A stretch of 64,000 nucleotides of DNA, from the NCBI GenBank assembly GCA_964654415.1, contig CAZZIP010000001.1, forward strand, positions 287,003 through 351,002. Reading direction: 5' to 3'. Below, one piece after another: positions 9,038 to 17,886 of this stretch (position 1 is its first letter; each line of letters opens with the position of its first letter). The DNA comes from Methylohalobius sp964654415. GTDB lineage: Bacteria; Pseudomonadota; Gammaproteobacteria; Methylococcales; Methylothermaceae. Made by a program: the position numbers and the translations under genes. Below the pieces are notes generated by a model. It saw only the letters and a list, made by a program, of their open reading frames with translations, did no database searches and had not been told where the DNA came from.

Positions 9038-9307
9038 ATGCCTTTGACCGCTGAAGAGAAGTCTCGAATCATGCAGGAATATCGACGTAGCGAAAACGAT
9101 ACCGGCTCGCCCGAGGTGCAGGTGGCTTTGCTCACCGCCCGGATCAATCAATTAACCCCCCACTTTCAGAAACACCAAAAAGACATGCATTCCCGCCGCG
9201 GTTTGCTGAGGTTAGTCAACCAGCGTCGTAAGCTCCTGAATTATCTTAGAGTCAAGGACATAGAGCGCTATCGAACTCTGATCGAACGTCTAGGACTACG
9301 CAAGTAA
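9038..9307 (+). CDS. rpsO: 30S ribosomal protein S15
   Basis: An 89-residue primary 16S rRNA-binding protein. TGSPEVQVALLTARINQLTPH and the stretch MHSRRGLLRLVNQRRKLLNYL are invariant-type S15 segments. GGGAGTAAAATC precedes the ATG as a ribosome site. It sits 36 bp after truB and 3 bp before pnp, the usual rpsO-pnp pairing. Confidence 0.98.
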   Translation: MPLTAEEKSRIMQEYRRSENDTGSPEVQVALLTARINQLTPHFQKHQKDMHSRRGLLRLVNQRRKLLNYLRVKDIERYRTLIERLGLRK

Positions 9308-9310
9308 AAA

Positions 9311-11407
9311 ATGAAGCCAATCCGCAAAGAATTTAACTATGGCGGCCGTCGGGTCGTTCTAGAAACCGGAGAAATCGCTCGACAGGCTGATGGCGCGGTG
9401 ATCGTAGACATTGACGGAACGGTAGTGCTGGTCACCGTCGTCGGAGCCAAAGAGCCTGCTCCCGGGGCCGATTTTTTCCCTCTCATCGTCAATTATCAGG
9501 AGAAAGCCTATGCCGCCGGGCGCATCCCGGGTGGTTTCTTCAAGCGTGAAGGTCGGCCTTCGGAAAAGGAAACCTTAACTTCGCGCTTGATCGACCGGCC
9601 CCTCCGGCCGCTGTTCCCAGAGGGCTTCCACCACGAAGTCCAGATCATCGCCACGGTGTTATCTTCCAATCCCGAAGTGGACGGCGACATCCCGGCCATG
9701 CTCGGGGCTTCTGCGGCGCTGGCGATTTCTGGGCTGCCGTTTTTGGGACCGATCGGAGCGGCCCGGGTAGGTTATAAAAACGGCCAGTATTTGCTCAATC
9801 CGACCACCTCTGAGATCGCCCAGTCGATGCTCGATCTCGTGGTGGCTGGTACCGAAGATGCGGTGCTGATGGTCGAGTCGGAAGCCAAAGAGCTCTCTGA
9901 GGAGGTGATGCTGGGAGCGGTCATGTTCGGCCATGAGCAAATGCAGACGGCTATCGCCGTGATCAAGGAGCTGGCCACCGAGGCGGCTCAGCCATCCTGG
10001 GAGTGGACGCCAAAGGAAGTGGACCCGGAGCTTGCCGCGCAGGTCGAAAGCCGCGCCCGGGAGCCATTGCTTGAAGCTTATCAAATTCGCGGGAAGAAGG
10101 AACGCTCCAACAAGCTCAAGGAAATTCGCAAAGCGGTCGTCGATGCCTTGTCTCAGGATGAGCGTTTCTCTCTGGCCGAGATCAAACAAACCCTGGAAGA
10201 ATTGGAAAAGAAGCTGGTCCGCAGCAAGGTGCTGGCCGACAAGGTTAGGATCGATGGGCGCGGATTGGCCGATATTCGCCCGATCGCTATTCGTACCGGC
10301 GTGCTGCCCAGGACTCACGGCAGCGCTCTGTTTACTCGGGGCGAGACTCAGGCTTTGGTGATCGCTACTTTGGGAAGCGGGCGCGATGCCCAGTTGATCG
10401 ATGCCATCGAAGGAGAATATTTCGAATCGTTCATGCTTCACTACAATTTCCCGCCGTTCTGCGTCGGGGAAGTCGGTCCGGTAGGAGCGCCCAAGCGCCG
10501 CGAGATCGGCCATGGCCGGCTGGCGAAGCGGGCAGTCCAGGCGGTCATGCCGAGCGAAAGCGAGTTCCCTTACGTCATCCGGGTGGTGTCGGAGATCACT
10601 GAGTCGAACGGTTCCAGCTCCATGGCTACCGTGTGCGGTACGAGCCTGGCGCTGATGGATGCCGGGGTGCCGATCAAGGCGCCGGTGGCCGGGATCGCTA
10701 TGGGGTTAATCAAGGAGGGGGACGATTACGCAGTTTTGTCCGACATCATGGGCGACGAGGATCACCTAGGCGATATGGATTTCAAAGTCGGCGGAACAGC
10801 CAAGGGGGTGACCGCGCTGCAGATGGACATCAAGACCTGTGGAATCACTCCCCAGATCATGCGCCAGGCTTTGGAACAGGCGCGCGAAGGCCGCCTTGAG
10901 ATCCTCGCCAAGATGAACGAAGTTCTGCCTGCGCCGCGCAAAGAGATGTCCGATTACGCTCCCAGGATCATCACCTTTAAGATCGATCCGAGCAAGATCC
11001 GCGAGGTGATCGGCAAAGGTGGGGTGACGATCCGTAGCATCACCGACGAGACTGGAGTCAGTATCGACATCTCAGACGACGGGGTGGTCAAGATCGCTTC
11101 GGTAGACAAGCGCGCCGGGGAAGAAGCGCGCCGCCGCATCGAGGAGATCGTCGCCGACGTGGAAGTGGGTCGGGAATACGAGGGCAAGGTGGTGCGGATC
11201 ATGGAGTTCGGCGCTTTCGTCAATATCTTGCCAGGACGGGACGGCCTGTTGCACATCTCCCAGATCAGCGACCGCAGGTTGAACGATGTGCGCGAAGTGC
11301 TCAAGGAAGGGGATGTGGTGCGGGTCAAGGTGTTGGAGATCGACCGCCAGGGCCGGGTACGGCTAAGCATGAAGGGCGTCGCCCAGCCGGCCAAAGCAAA
11401 CGGGTGA
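9311..11407 (+). CDS. pnp: Polyribonucleotide nucleotidyltransferase (PNPase)
   Basis: A 698-residue 3'-5' phosphorolytic exoribonuclease, the core of the RNA degradosome. Two RNase PH domains are present (FFPLIVNYQEKAYAAGRIPGG-type segment near 55-75; GETQALV and FPPFCVGEVG near 345-390), separated by an all-helical domain. A KH domain (IREVIGKGGVTIRSI, about 560-575) and an S1 domain (GREYEGKVVRIMEFGAFV, about 617-690) follow. Length is normal. It is the last gene of the long translation-factor run; a 14-bp tandem duplication covers its stop codon. Confidence 0.97.
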   Translation: MKPIRKEFNYGGRRVVLETGEIARQADGAVIVDIDGTVVLVTVVGAKEPAPGADFFPLIVNYQEKAYAAGRIPGGFFKREGRPSEKETLTSRLIDRPLRPLFPEGFHHEVQIIATVLSSNPEVDGDIPAMLGASAALAISGLPFLGPIGAARVGYKNGQYLLNPTTSEIAQSMLDLVVAGTEDAVLMVESEAKELSEEVMLGAVMFGHEQMQTAIAVIKELATEAAQPSWEWTPKEVDPELAAQVESRAREPLLEAYQIRGKKERSNKLKEIRKAVVDALSQDERFSLAEIKQTLEELEKKLVRSKVLADKVRIDGRGLADIRPIAIRTGVLPRTHGSALFTRGETQALVIATLGSGRDAQLIDAIEGEYFESFMLHYNFPPFCVGEVGPVGAPKRREIGHGRLAKRAVQAVMPSESEFPYVIRVVSEITESNGSSSMATVCGTSLALMDAGVPIKAPVAGIAMGLIKEGDDYAVLSDIMGDEDHLGDMDFKVGGTAKGVTALQMDIKTCGITPQIMRQALEQAREGRLEILAKMNEVLPAPRKEMSDYAPRIITFKIDPSKIREVIGKGGVTIRSITDETGVSIDISDDGVVKIASVDKRAGEEARRRIEEIVADVEVGREYEGKVVRIMEFGAFVNILPGRDGLLHISQISDRRLNDVREVLKEGDVVRVKVLEIDRQGRVRLSMKGVAQPAKANG

Positions 11408-11428
11408 GCTAATCCGGGTGAGCTAATC
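11401..11428. repeat. Two perfect tandem copies of a 14-bp unit
   Basis: CGGGTGAGCTAATC occurs at 11401-11414 and 11415-11428. The first copy contains the pnp stop codon, and the second overlaps the last codons of the convergent DUF488 gene. It looks like a recent slippage or duplication event. Confidence 0.9.
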
Positions 11429-11797
11429 TTTGTCCTCTAGGTAGGCTAGAAGAAACTCCCTAAGCGCGGCAGCGTTGTTATGGAGGGGATCGGCCGCCCC
11501 GTAGACCAAAGTGACCGGCCCTTGCTTTAGGGCCAAAAGAATCGGCTTTAAGCTTTCCGGTTTTTGCTTGAGCTCGGAAAAATACCTTTGCTTGAATTCT
11601 TCCCACTTTTGGGGGTCGTGGCCGAACCACTTTCTCAGCTCGGCAGAAGGGGCAGCTTCCCGGCACCACCCGGTTAAGCACAGCTGTTCCTTGCGCCTCC
11701 CCCGAGGCCACAGCCGGTCTACCAGGAAACGGGCGCCGTCTTCGGCTGCCGGCGGATCATAGACCCGCTTGATGCGAATCCGAGGTTGGGATTGCAT
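11423..11797 (-). CDS. DUF488 (YeaO-type) family protein
   Basis: A 124-residue soluble protein of the DUF488 family; its biochemical role is not established. IRIKRVYDPPAAEDGARFLVDRLWPRG is the signature N-terminal region, here from residue 7, followed by W(F)GHDPQKWEEFKQRY and the C-terminal VTLVYGAADPLHNNA. The start overlaps the end of the asparaginase gene by 41 bases, so it is probably co-transcribed with it. A shorter start within the overlap is possible but would remove conserved residues. Confidence 0.85.
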   Translation of the reverse strand: MQSQPRIRIKRVYDPPAAEDGARFLVDRLWPRGRRKEQLCLTGWCREAAPSAELRKWFGHDPQKWEEFKQRYFSELKQKPESLKPILLALKQGPVTLVYGAADPLHNNAAALREFLLAYLEDKD

Positions 11798-12668
11798 TTG
11801 GACTTCCCCACCAAAAGATGACTTCGGTGGTACAAGCTACTGCCCAGTGACCCGCTGAGTCAACACCGATCCAGCCGTAGCGGCGCTGCCGCATCACGGC
11901 CTCCTCGAGGGTCTTGAGCGAGGCTGAGATCAAATTTGCGCCGTCGCGCACGCGGGTCTCGATGCGCACCGCCAGGCCGTCGTCGACGATTTGTTCACCG
12001 ATCCCGGTGCAGCTGATGGCGGCATGAGCTGAGGCGTAATTGCCGGCTACAGTAGCCGAATCAGAGACGCGCTCGGGGAAGTTGGCGCTGCCGCCGCCGG
12101 TCGAGGTAGCCGCCGCTAAGCGCCCGTTTTTATCCAGGGCCACTGCGCCTACGGTACCCGTTTTTTGCTCGGTGCTAAGCCATCCTCGGTCGGCCAAGGC
12201 TTTGGTCCAGCGCTCTATGCTTTCTAAAGTCATGGGCAGTTCGGGGGGAATTCCCATTTTCCGGGCGATAAGCTGCGCCCCCAAAGGGCCTACTACCGAC
12301 TCCTCTCGATTTTGGAGGTAAGCTGCCAAGCGCGAGGGATGGAGAAGATGGGTAGCCAAAAGCACTCCGGAAAACTTCTGGCGTGTACCGTCCATCAACG
12401 AAGCCGATAGGCGCGCTAATCCGTCGCTTTGCAGGGCCGCCCCGCGGCCGGCGTTGAACAAGGGGCAGTCCTCCAGCTTTTCTACTGCCAGCGTGACGGC
12501 CTCCACTGCCTGCAAGCCTTGGTTGAGCTTTGCCCAGACTTCCGTACCGATGGTGGCGAGCGCCTCCTGGCGTTGCTTTTGCCAGGCCGGATCGGGCAGG
12601 GATCCAGCTCCGCCGTGGACGAGCAAAACAGGCGGCAAGGTTTGAGCGTGGTGGAAGATCGCGTTCAT
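11757..12668 (-). CDS. Isoaspartyl peptidase / plant-type L-asparaginase (Ntn hydrolase)
   Basis: A 303-residue N-terminal-nucleophile hydrolase made as a precursor that self-cleaves to alpha and beta chains. It hydrolyses L-asparagine or isoaspartyl dipeptides. VHGGAGS near 18 and EDCPLFNAGRGA near 66-77 are family motifs. TGTVGAVALD places the expected nucleophile at Thr172 after processing, followed by TSTGG. Length is close to normal. It is last but one in a minus-strand run after two export permeases, with spacing of 9 bp. Confidence 0.9.
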   Translation of the reverse strand: MNAIFHHAQTLPPVLLVHGGAGSLPDPAWQKQRQEALATIGTEVWAKLNQGLQAVEAVTLAVEKLEDCPLFNAGRGAALQSDGLARLSASLMDGTRQKFSGVLLATHLLHPSRLAAYLQNREESVVGPLGAQLIARKMGIPPELPMTLESIERWTKALADRGWLSTEQKTGTVGAVALDKNGRLAAATSTGGGSANFPERVSDSATVAGNYASAHAAISCTGIGEQIVDDGLAVRIETRVRDGANLISASLKTLEEAVMRQRRYGWIGVDSAGHWAVACTTEVIFWWGSPNAIPTSDSHQAGL

Positions 12669-12677
12669 GGCTTGGTA

Positions 12678-13865
12678 TCATTCTGCCCTAAGGCTGGCTA
12701 CCGGGTCCAGATTGGCTGCCTGCCAGGCGGGAAATACGCCGGCGCCGAGACCTACGCCGATGGCGATCCCTTCGGCGAGCAGCGCATATCCCCAATGCAC
12801 TTGGGCCGGAAGCTCCGGAATCAGCGCGGCAGTCAAAAAAGCCCCGCCGTATCCTATGCCCAGCCCGAAGACGCCGCCAACTAGGGCCAGCACGGCCGCC
12901 TCGCCCAAAAACAGCGCCAGAACTTGCCTGCGGCGGGCACCCAAGGCGCGCAACAGCCCGATCTCAGCCCGGCGTTCGCTGATCGCAATCAGTTGGATGG
13001 TCAGAATGCCGATCCCGCCAACCGCCAAGGAAATTCCTCCCAACGCCCCCACCGCCAGGGTTAGCACGTCCAGGACCGAACCTAAGGTTTCAAGCATCTG
13101 GTCTTGGGCGATGAGGGTAAAATCCTCGCGTCCGTGGCGCAGAATCAAAAGTTGACGCACTCTTTCGGCCACTGCGCGGCTGTCGGCATCGGCCCGGTAG
13201 AGGACGTCGATCTCCATCAGCCCCTCCCGCTTGAACAGCCCCAATGCCCGCTCCACCGGAATGTAGACCGCATCGTCCAGGTCAAAGCCTAACATCCGCC
13301 CCTTGGGCTTCATTATGCCGACGATGCGGTAGGCTTCGCCGGCGATGCGCAGCCTTTGCCCCAGAACCCCGCGGGTGCCGAATAACTCCCGCCGCACGGT
13401 GGCGCCCACAGCGGCGAGGGGCCGGTTGCCGGGCGGCAGGAAGCGGCCTAAGGCAAGCGGGAGGCGCCAGACCTCGGGCAAGTCTGGACCGACCCCGAAC
13501 AAGGTGGTACGACGGCTTCTCCCCCCTCCCTTGACCTCCACGTTGCCCATCACCATCGGCACTACGCCTACCACTTGGGGCAGGCGCTTTAAGGCTTCGG
13601 CGTCTGCCGGCGTCAGCGGGCGCACCGTGCCAATGAGCGCTCCGGAGATGCCGAAGGTTTGGGTCAAGCCCGGAGTGACGGCAAGCAGGTGAGTACCGAA
13701 CTGGGTGAATTGTCCTAGGACGAAGCGCTGTACCCCCTCGCCCAGGGCGGTGAGTAGGATGACCGCCGCGACGCCGATGGCGATCCCTAAGCTAGTGAGG
13801 AAGCTGCGCCCGCTGTAGGCGCGCACCGAACTCAGGACTAGCCAGAGATAATCCAGGCAGCGCAT
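12678..13865 (-). CDS. MacB/LolC-type ABC transporter permease
   Basis: A 395-residue inner-membrane permease. The order is one N-terminal membrane helix (SFLTSLGIAIGVAAVILLT), a large periplasmic MacB_PCD-type domain, and three C-terminal helices of the FtsX fold around ERRAEIGLLRALGARRRQVLALFL. It is the second of two similar permeases, 3 bp after its paralogue, served by the ATPase and periplasmic adaptor encoded upstream. The substrate cannot be read from sequence; a lipoprotein, lipid or small molecule is possible. Confidence 0.9.
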   Translation of the reverse strand: MRCLDYLWLVLSSVRAYSGRSFLTSLGIAIGVAAVILLTALGEGVQRFVLGQFTQFGTHLLAVTPGLTQTFGISGALIGTVRPLTPADAEALKRLPQVVGVVPMVMGNVEVKGGGRSRRTTLFGVGPDLPEVWRLPLALGRFLPPGNRPLAAVGATVRRELFGTRGVLGQRLRIAGEAYRIVGIMKPKGRMLGFDLDDAVYIPVERALGLFKREGLMEIDVLYRADADSRAVAERVRQLLILRHGREDFTLIAQDQMLETLGSVLDVLTLAVGALGGISLAVGGIGILTIQLIAISERRAEIGLLRALGARRRQVLALFLGEAAVLALVGGVFGLGIGYGGAFLTAALIPELPAQVHWGYALLAEGIAIGVGLGAGVFPAWQAANLDPVASLRAE

Positions 13866-13868
13866 GGT

Positions 13869-15074
13869 TTACCTGGGATTAAGAGCTGTTACCGGATCGA
13901 GGCGTGCAGCGCGTCTCGCCGGCAGCAGGCCAAATGCGATCCCGCAGGTGATCGCCAGCGCGACCGCGGCAGGCAGGGACCAGGGGGCGATCTTAAGATT
14001 CAGCTGCGGCCAGAGCCAGTCGAACCCCGCCAGGAGGATCACTGCCAGCAGGACTCCGCAGGCAGTCCCCAGCAGCGCCAACCCCACCGCCTCGGTGAGA
14101 AAAATCTTCAGCACCTCGGAGGTGGAGGCGCCGAGCGCCTTGAGCAGGCCGATCTCCGGTGTACGCTGGGCGACCTGAACCAGCATCACGTTCATGATCA
14201 AAATGCCAGCCACTACCAGGCTGATGGCAGCGATCCCCCCCACCGTCAGGGTCAGGCTTAAGAGGATGCGATCAAAAGCCGAAAGCAGGGCGTCCTGGGT
14301 GACGACGGTGACGTCTTTTTCTCCTTCGTGGCGGACCGTCAAGATGGCTTCTATATCCCGTTTAGCAGCGGCGATGACGGCTTTGTCTTTGGCCTGGACC
14401 AGGATTCGAAACAGGCCTGGAGCGTTGAATAAGGCTTGAGCTGAGGCGACCGGGATCAGGGCCAATTCGTCCAAGGTTTCGCCGAAGGCGTGACCGCCCG
14501 ACTTTAAGATGCCGATCACGCGAAACCTTCTATCGCCAATGCGTATCCAGGCGCCCAGTGCGGGTCGGCTGCCGAACAGGGCCTGCTTTAAAGTTCGTCC
14601 TAGGACCACCACCGCCTGGGCAGAGCGCGGATCACCGGCTGGCAGAAACCGCCCCTGGGCCAACTTAAGACGCCGCATCGTCAGAAATGGGGCAGTGGTG
14701 CCGATGATGTTGGCGTCGCGGCTTAAAGTTTCATACTGGACCGGCGCCTGACCGACGACGATCGGGGCGACTTCCACTACCCTTGGGCTGCGCTTTAAGC
14801 TCAAGGCATCGTCTAAAGTCAAGTCGCGCGGGGTTTCCCCCAGAAGGGGTGGAGGCCCCCCACGGGTCTCGCTGCGTCCTGGTAGCACGATGAGAAGGTG
14901 CGTGCCCAGGCCAGCTAACTTATCGACCACATAGCGGCGGGCGCTGTCGCCTAAACCGGTGAGGAGGATGACTGAGCAACTGGCCACCGCCATTGCCAAA
15001 AGAGTCAGGCCAGAGCGCACAGGATAAGCGCGCAAAGCGCTCCAGGCAAAGCCAAGCCGGTCAAGAAAACGCAT
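13869..15074 (-). CDS. MacB/LolC-type ABC transporter permease (paralogue)
   Basis: A 401-residue permease with the same plan as its neighbour: N-terminal helix (LTLLAMAVASCSVILLTGLG), periplasmic domain, and C-terminal FtsX domain with RTPEIGLLKALGASTSEVLKIFLTEA. It overlaps the ATPase gene by 14 bases. With the other permease it probably forms a heterodimer, as LolC/LolE do. Confidence 0.9.
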   Translation of the reverse strand: MRFLDRLGFAWSALRAYPVRSGLTLLAMAVASCSVILLTGLGDSARRYVVDKLAGLGTHLLIVLPGRSETRGGPPPLLGETPRDLTLDDALSLKRSPRVVEVAPIVVGQAPVQYETLSRDANIIGTTAPFLTMRRLKLAQGRFLPAGDPRSAQAVVVLGRTLKQALFGSRPALGAWIRIGDRRFRVIGILKSGGHAFGETLDELALIPVASAQALFNAPGLFRILVQAKDKAVIAAAKRDIEAILTVRHEGEKDVTVVTQDALLSAFDRILLSLTLTVGGIAAISLVVAGILIMNVMLVQVAQRTPEIGLLKALGASTSEVLKIFLTEAVGLALLGTACGVLLAVILLAGFDWLWPQLNLKIAPWSLPAAVALAITCGIAFGLLPARRAARLDPVTALNPR

Positions 15075-15744
15075 CGCCGCTGTCAGAAACGATCGCCCCG
15101 TCGCGCATCTCGATCCGACGCCTAGCTCGCTTGCCCAACTCTGAATCGTGGGTGACCAAAATCAAGGTGAGCCCTTGCCGGTTCAATCCCTCAAGAATTT
15201 CAATCACTTTAAGACCTGAGGCGCGGTCAAGGTTGCCGGTCGGCTCGTCCGCTAGAATCATAGCCGGCTCCATGACTACCGCGCGGGCGATCGCCACCCG
15301 CTGGCGCTCGCCGCCGGAAAGCTGGGCTGGGCGGTGACGCGCGCGGTCGGTCAGGGAAAAAGCAGCAAGCAGTTCTCCTACTCGGGCACGGCGCAGGTTT
15401 TTGGGGGTTCCCGCGAGTAGCATCGGCAACTCGATGTTTTCCGAGGCGGTCAGGCGCGGGATCAAGTGAAACACCTGGAACACGAAGCCGACCTTGGCGC
15501 GGCGCAGCTGTGCTCTTTCCTCCTCATCCAGGATCGTGGTCTCGATCCCCTCCAGGCGATAGCTGCCGCGGTTTGGTCGGTCGAGGAGACCCAAGACGTT
15601 GAGCAGGGTGCTCTTGCCGGAGCCGGACGGCCCCATCACCGCCAGGTACTCCCCTTTGGCGATGGTCAGATTGACGGTGCGCAGAGCGTAGACGATTTCC
15701 CCGCCGACTGCAAAGCGGCGCTCGATGTCCCTAAGTTCGATCAC
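15061..15744 (-). CDS. ABC transporter ATP-binding protein, LolD/MacB type
   Basis: A 227-residue cytoplasmic ATPase. Walker A MGPSGSGKSTLLN at about residues 36-48, Q-loop VFQVFHLIPRLTASEN, signature LSGGERQRVAIARA, Walker B MILADEPTGNLD and the H-loop VTHD are all intact. This is the short single-domain form that partners with MacB_PCD permeases. The start overlaps the adaptor gene by four bases. Confidence 0.95.
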   Translation of the reverse strand: MIELRDIERRFAVGGEIVYALRTVNLTIAKGEYLAVMGPSGSGKSTLLNVLGLLDRPNRGSYRLEGIETTILDEEERAQLRRAKVGFVFQVFHLIPRLTASENIELPMLLAGTPKNLRRARVGELLAAFSLTDRARHRPAQLSGGERQRVAIARAVVMEPAMILADEPTGNLDRASGLKVIEILEGLNRQGLTLILVTHDSELGKRARRRIEMRDGAIVSDSGDAFS

Positions 15745-16886
15745 TGCTCCTCCTCGGCGACTGCCAAGGCCCCTTCGCGCACGCCTTCGCGGTCGAGCGA
15801 GAGTACGACTTGATCACCCGGTTGCAACCCTTTTCGAACCTCGGTCCAGTTCCAGTTGCTAAGGCCGGTCTCTATTTGTCTCTCCACCAGTCGGCCAGCC
15901 TCCAGCACCAGTACCCGCCCGCCTTCCATCACCGCCTCAGTCGGGATGCGCAAGACGTCCTTGCGCCTGGCCAAAACGATCTCTACGTCGGCGCTGTAAC
16001 CGGGGCGCTGGATGGCCTCATCTTGAGGATGTAAAAACTCAACCTCTGCTTCCACCGTGCGAGCCTGCTTTTCCACCTCCAAAACGTACGGGGCGATGCG
16101 TTTTAAGCGTCCCGCAAACTTTCGGGCGCCGAAGGCATCCACGTGGATCCGGACTTCCATCCCGGGCTTGAGGCGGCCGCTGTCGATCTCGTCGATGGGG
16201 GCGGTGACGTAAAAGCAGTCCGCTGCGATTAGGTCGATGGCGGGCGGGGTAGGCACAGCGGGTGGGGAAGGGGTGAGGTATTCGCCCACTTCGCCATAGA
16301 CCTCGGCGACCACCCCGTCGAAAGGCGCATACACGTAGGTTTTGGCCAATTGCGACTCAGTCAGCTCAAGGCGCGCCTGGTGGACGCCGACGGCTACCTC
16401 CGCCGCCCGGCATTCTTGGGACAGGGCTTGGGCGCGGGTGTTGGCTTGATCCAAGGCTTCTTGGGAGACGAGCTTGCGCTTTTGCAGAGGAGCAAGGCGC
16501 ATGGCTTGGCGGCGAGCTTCATCGGCGCGAAGACAGGTGGCGGCGGCTTGCGCTTTGGCCCCATCGATTTCGCTTTTGGCCAGAGCCACCTGCGCCTTAA
16601 GATCCCGGTTCCACAAGCTCAAAAGGAGTTGCCCTTGCTTGACGCGCTCGCCTTCGCGCACGTACAGATGATCGATTTGCCCACCGGTGCTGGGAGACAA
16701 GCGGCTGCGCTGGCAAGCCTTGACACTGCCGACGCGGGAGTTAGCAACCGTCTCCTCCACCTCCCCGTGCGCGACCCGATGCACTCGTACCGGGATCGGC
16801 TGCGGGCGCCGCACATACCAGAGGGCGAAACCGATAAGAGCCAGAGAAAAAACGGCGACGCTGAGGCGGCGTAAAAGAGTTGCCAT
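15741..16886 (-). CDS. HlyD/MacA-family periplasmic adaptor protein
   Basis: A 381-residue membrane fusion protein with one N-terminal helix (VAVFSLALIGFALWYV) and a periplasmic body: lipoyl halves (GGQIDHLYVREGERVKQGQLL; YAPFDGVVAEVYGEVGEYL) flanking a coiled coil (about 100-165), then a beta-barrel and membrane-proximal domain. It starts the operon adaptor-ATPase-permease-permease-asparaginase-DUF488. Its start lies 47 bp from the divergent methyltransferase, so both promoters must share this gap. Confidence 0.9.
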   Translation of the reverse strand: MATLLRRLSVAVFSLALIGFALWYVRRPQPIPVRVHRVAHGEVEETVANSRVGSVKACQRSRLSPSTGGQIDHLYVREGERVKQGQLLLSLWNRDLKAQVALAKSEIDGAKAQAAATCLRADEARRQAMRLAPLQKRKLVSQEALDQANTRAQALSQECRAAEVAVGVHQARLELTESQLAKTYVYAPFDGVVAEVYGEVGEYLTPSPPAVPTPPAIDLIAADCFYVTAPIDEIDSGRLKPGMEVRIHVDAFGARKFAGRLKRIAPYVLEVEKQARTVEAEVEFLHPQDEAIQRPGYSADVEIVLARRKDVLRIPTEAVMEGGRVLVLEAGRLVERQIETGLSNWNWTEVRKGLQPGDQVVLSLDREGVREGALAVAEEEQ

Positions 16887-16933
16887 GAATTAAATGTTAT
16901 TCTAACGTTTTTGAGGGAACCAAGGGGGGATTA

Positions 16934-17578
16934 GTGTTTTCCTGTTGCGTCCACGCCCAGGCGGCAGCAAGGCTTTTTTCGCGCCTTTCGCGGTATTACC
17001 TTTGGCGTTATCGGCTGTTGGGCCTTGAGCGCTCGCAGCGCCAGTTGGTGGCAGGGCTTGCAGAAATAGGCTTGACTGGCGCCAGGCTGTTGGAAATAGG
17101 CTGCGGCGTGGGTTTCCTCCTGCAGCATCTACTGGAACGTGGAGCCAGCCAGGCCGTGGGGGTGGATTTGTCTGCGGCCATGCTGGCCGAAGCCGAAACC
17201 CAGGCCAGGCGGCGCGGACTTTCCGGACGGGTGCGCTACGTGCAGGGCGATTTCCTGGACCTGGCCGCAAACCTCGAACCCGTCGATATCGTGATCCTGG
17301 ATAAAGTGATCTGCTGCTATCCGGACGCCGAAGCGCTGTTAACCCGTGCCGCCGAGCACGCCCGCCGGGCAGTAGCCTTGACCTATCCGCGTCTGACTCT
17401 TCTTAACCGAATCGGAATGCAGGTTGTCAACCGTTGGCTGGCCTGGGTCGGCAGCGGGTTTCGCACCTACCTCCACGACCCGCAAGCGGTAGAAGCCTGG
17501 CTCAGCCAAGCGGGGCTGACTAAGGCTTATGAGGCCAAAACGCTGGTATGGCGGACGGAGGTGTTTATCCGCCCATGA
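16934..17578 (+). CDS. Class I SAM-dependent methyltransferase
   Basis: A 214-residue Rossmann-fold methyltransferase. Motif I LLEIGCGVGFLLQHLL (about 51-66), AVGVDLSAAML with the ribose-binding acidic residue, YVQGDFLD and LDKVICCYPD are clear. The last motif resembles that of a family related to magnesium-protoporphyrin methyltransferase, but the substrate is unknown. Start is GTG after an AGGGGGGATTA ribosome site. It heads the run leading into norCB and the N-ATPase and overlaps the next gene by ATGA. Confidence 0.85.
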   Translation: MFSCCVHAQAAARLFSRLSRYYLWRYRLLGLERSQRQLVAGLAEIGLTGARLLEIGCGVGFLLQHLLERGASQAVGVDLSAAMLAEAETQARRRGLSGRVRYVQGDFLDLAANLEPVDIVILDKVICCYPDAEALLTRAAEHARRAVALTYPRLTLLNRIGMQVVNRWLAWVGSGFRTYLHDPQAVEAWLSQAGLTKAYEAKTLVWRTEVFIRP

Positions 17579-17886
17579 TCGAGCCGGTCGCCGCCCAGAA
17601 CCTGGGGTTGTTCTTTGTGGTCGCTGCGGGGGTGGTGCTTTTGGGCTTTGGCTATGCGCTCCTGTATGCCTTAGGAAGAGCGTATCCGCGCCGAGGATGG
17701 CGCTATGGGGCGCTTTTGGCTTATGCTCTGCTGGTGCTGGCGGTTTTGGCGCTGGTGCGGCTTGGAAACTGGAACGGCTTGTGGCGGGTGCTGGCGGGCT
17801 TCTTGCTCTTAGGCTATGGGTTGGCGCCGATTGGGATCTTTCGCCTGATGGCAGCCACTCACCAAAACGAACGAAGGAGGCAGTGA
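17575..17886 (+). CDS. Small membrane protein upstream of norC
   Basis: A 103-residue protein that I do not recognise. Three hydrophobic segments are visible (about 9-31, 42-59 and 67-85), with a basic C-terminus HQNERRRQ. It overlaps the methyltransferase stop by four bases and the norC start by one. Position suggests a role with the NO reductase, for example as an assembly or small accessory subunit, but that is inference. Confidence 0.75.
   Translation: MIEPVAAQNLGLFFVVAAGVVLLGFGYALLYALGRAYPRRGWRYGALLAYALLVLAVLALVRLGNWNGLWRVLAGFLLLGYGLAPIGIFRLMAATHQNERRRQ

Noticed and set aside
9659..10513. 284-codon open frame antisense to pnp
   Set aside because: It lies wholly within a well-conserved gene, is rich in residues expected from reverse-complement codon bias and matches nothing known.
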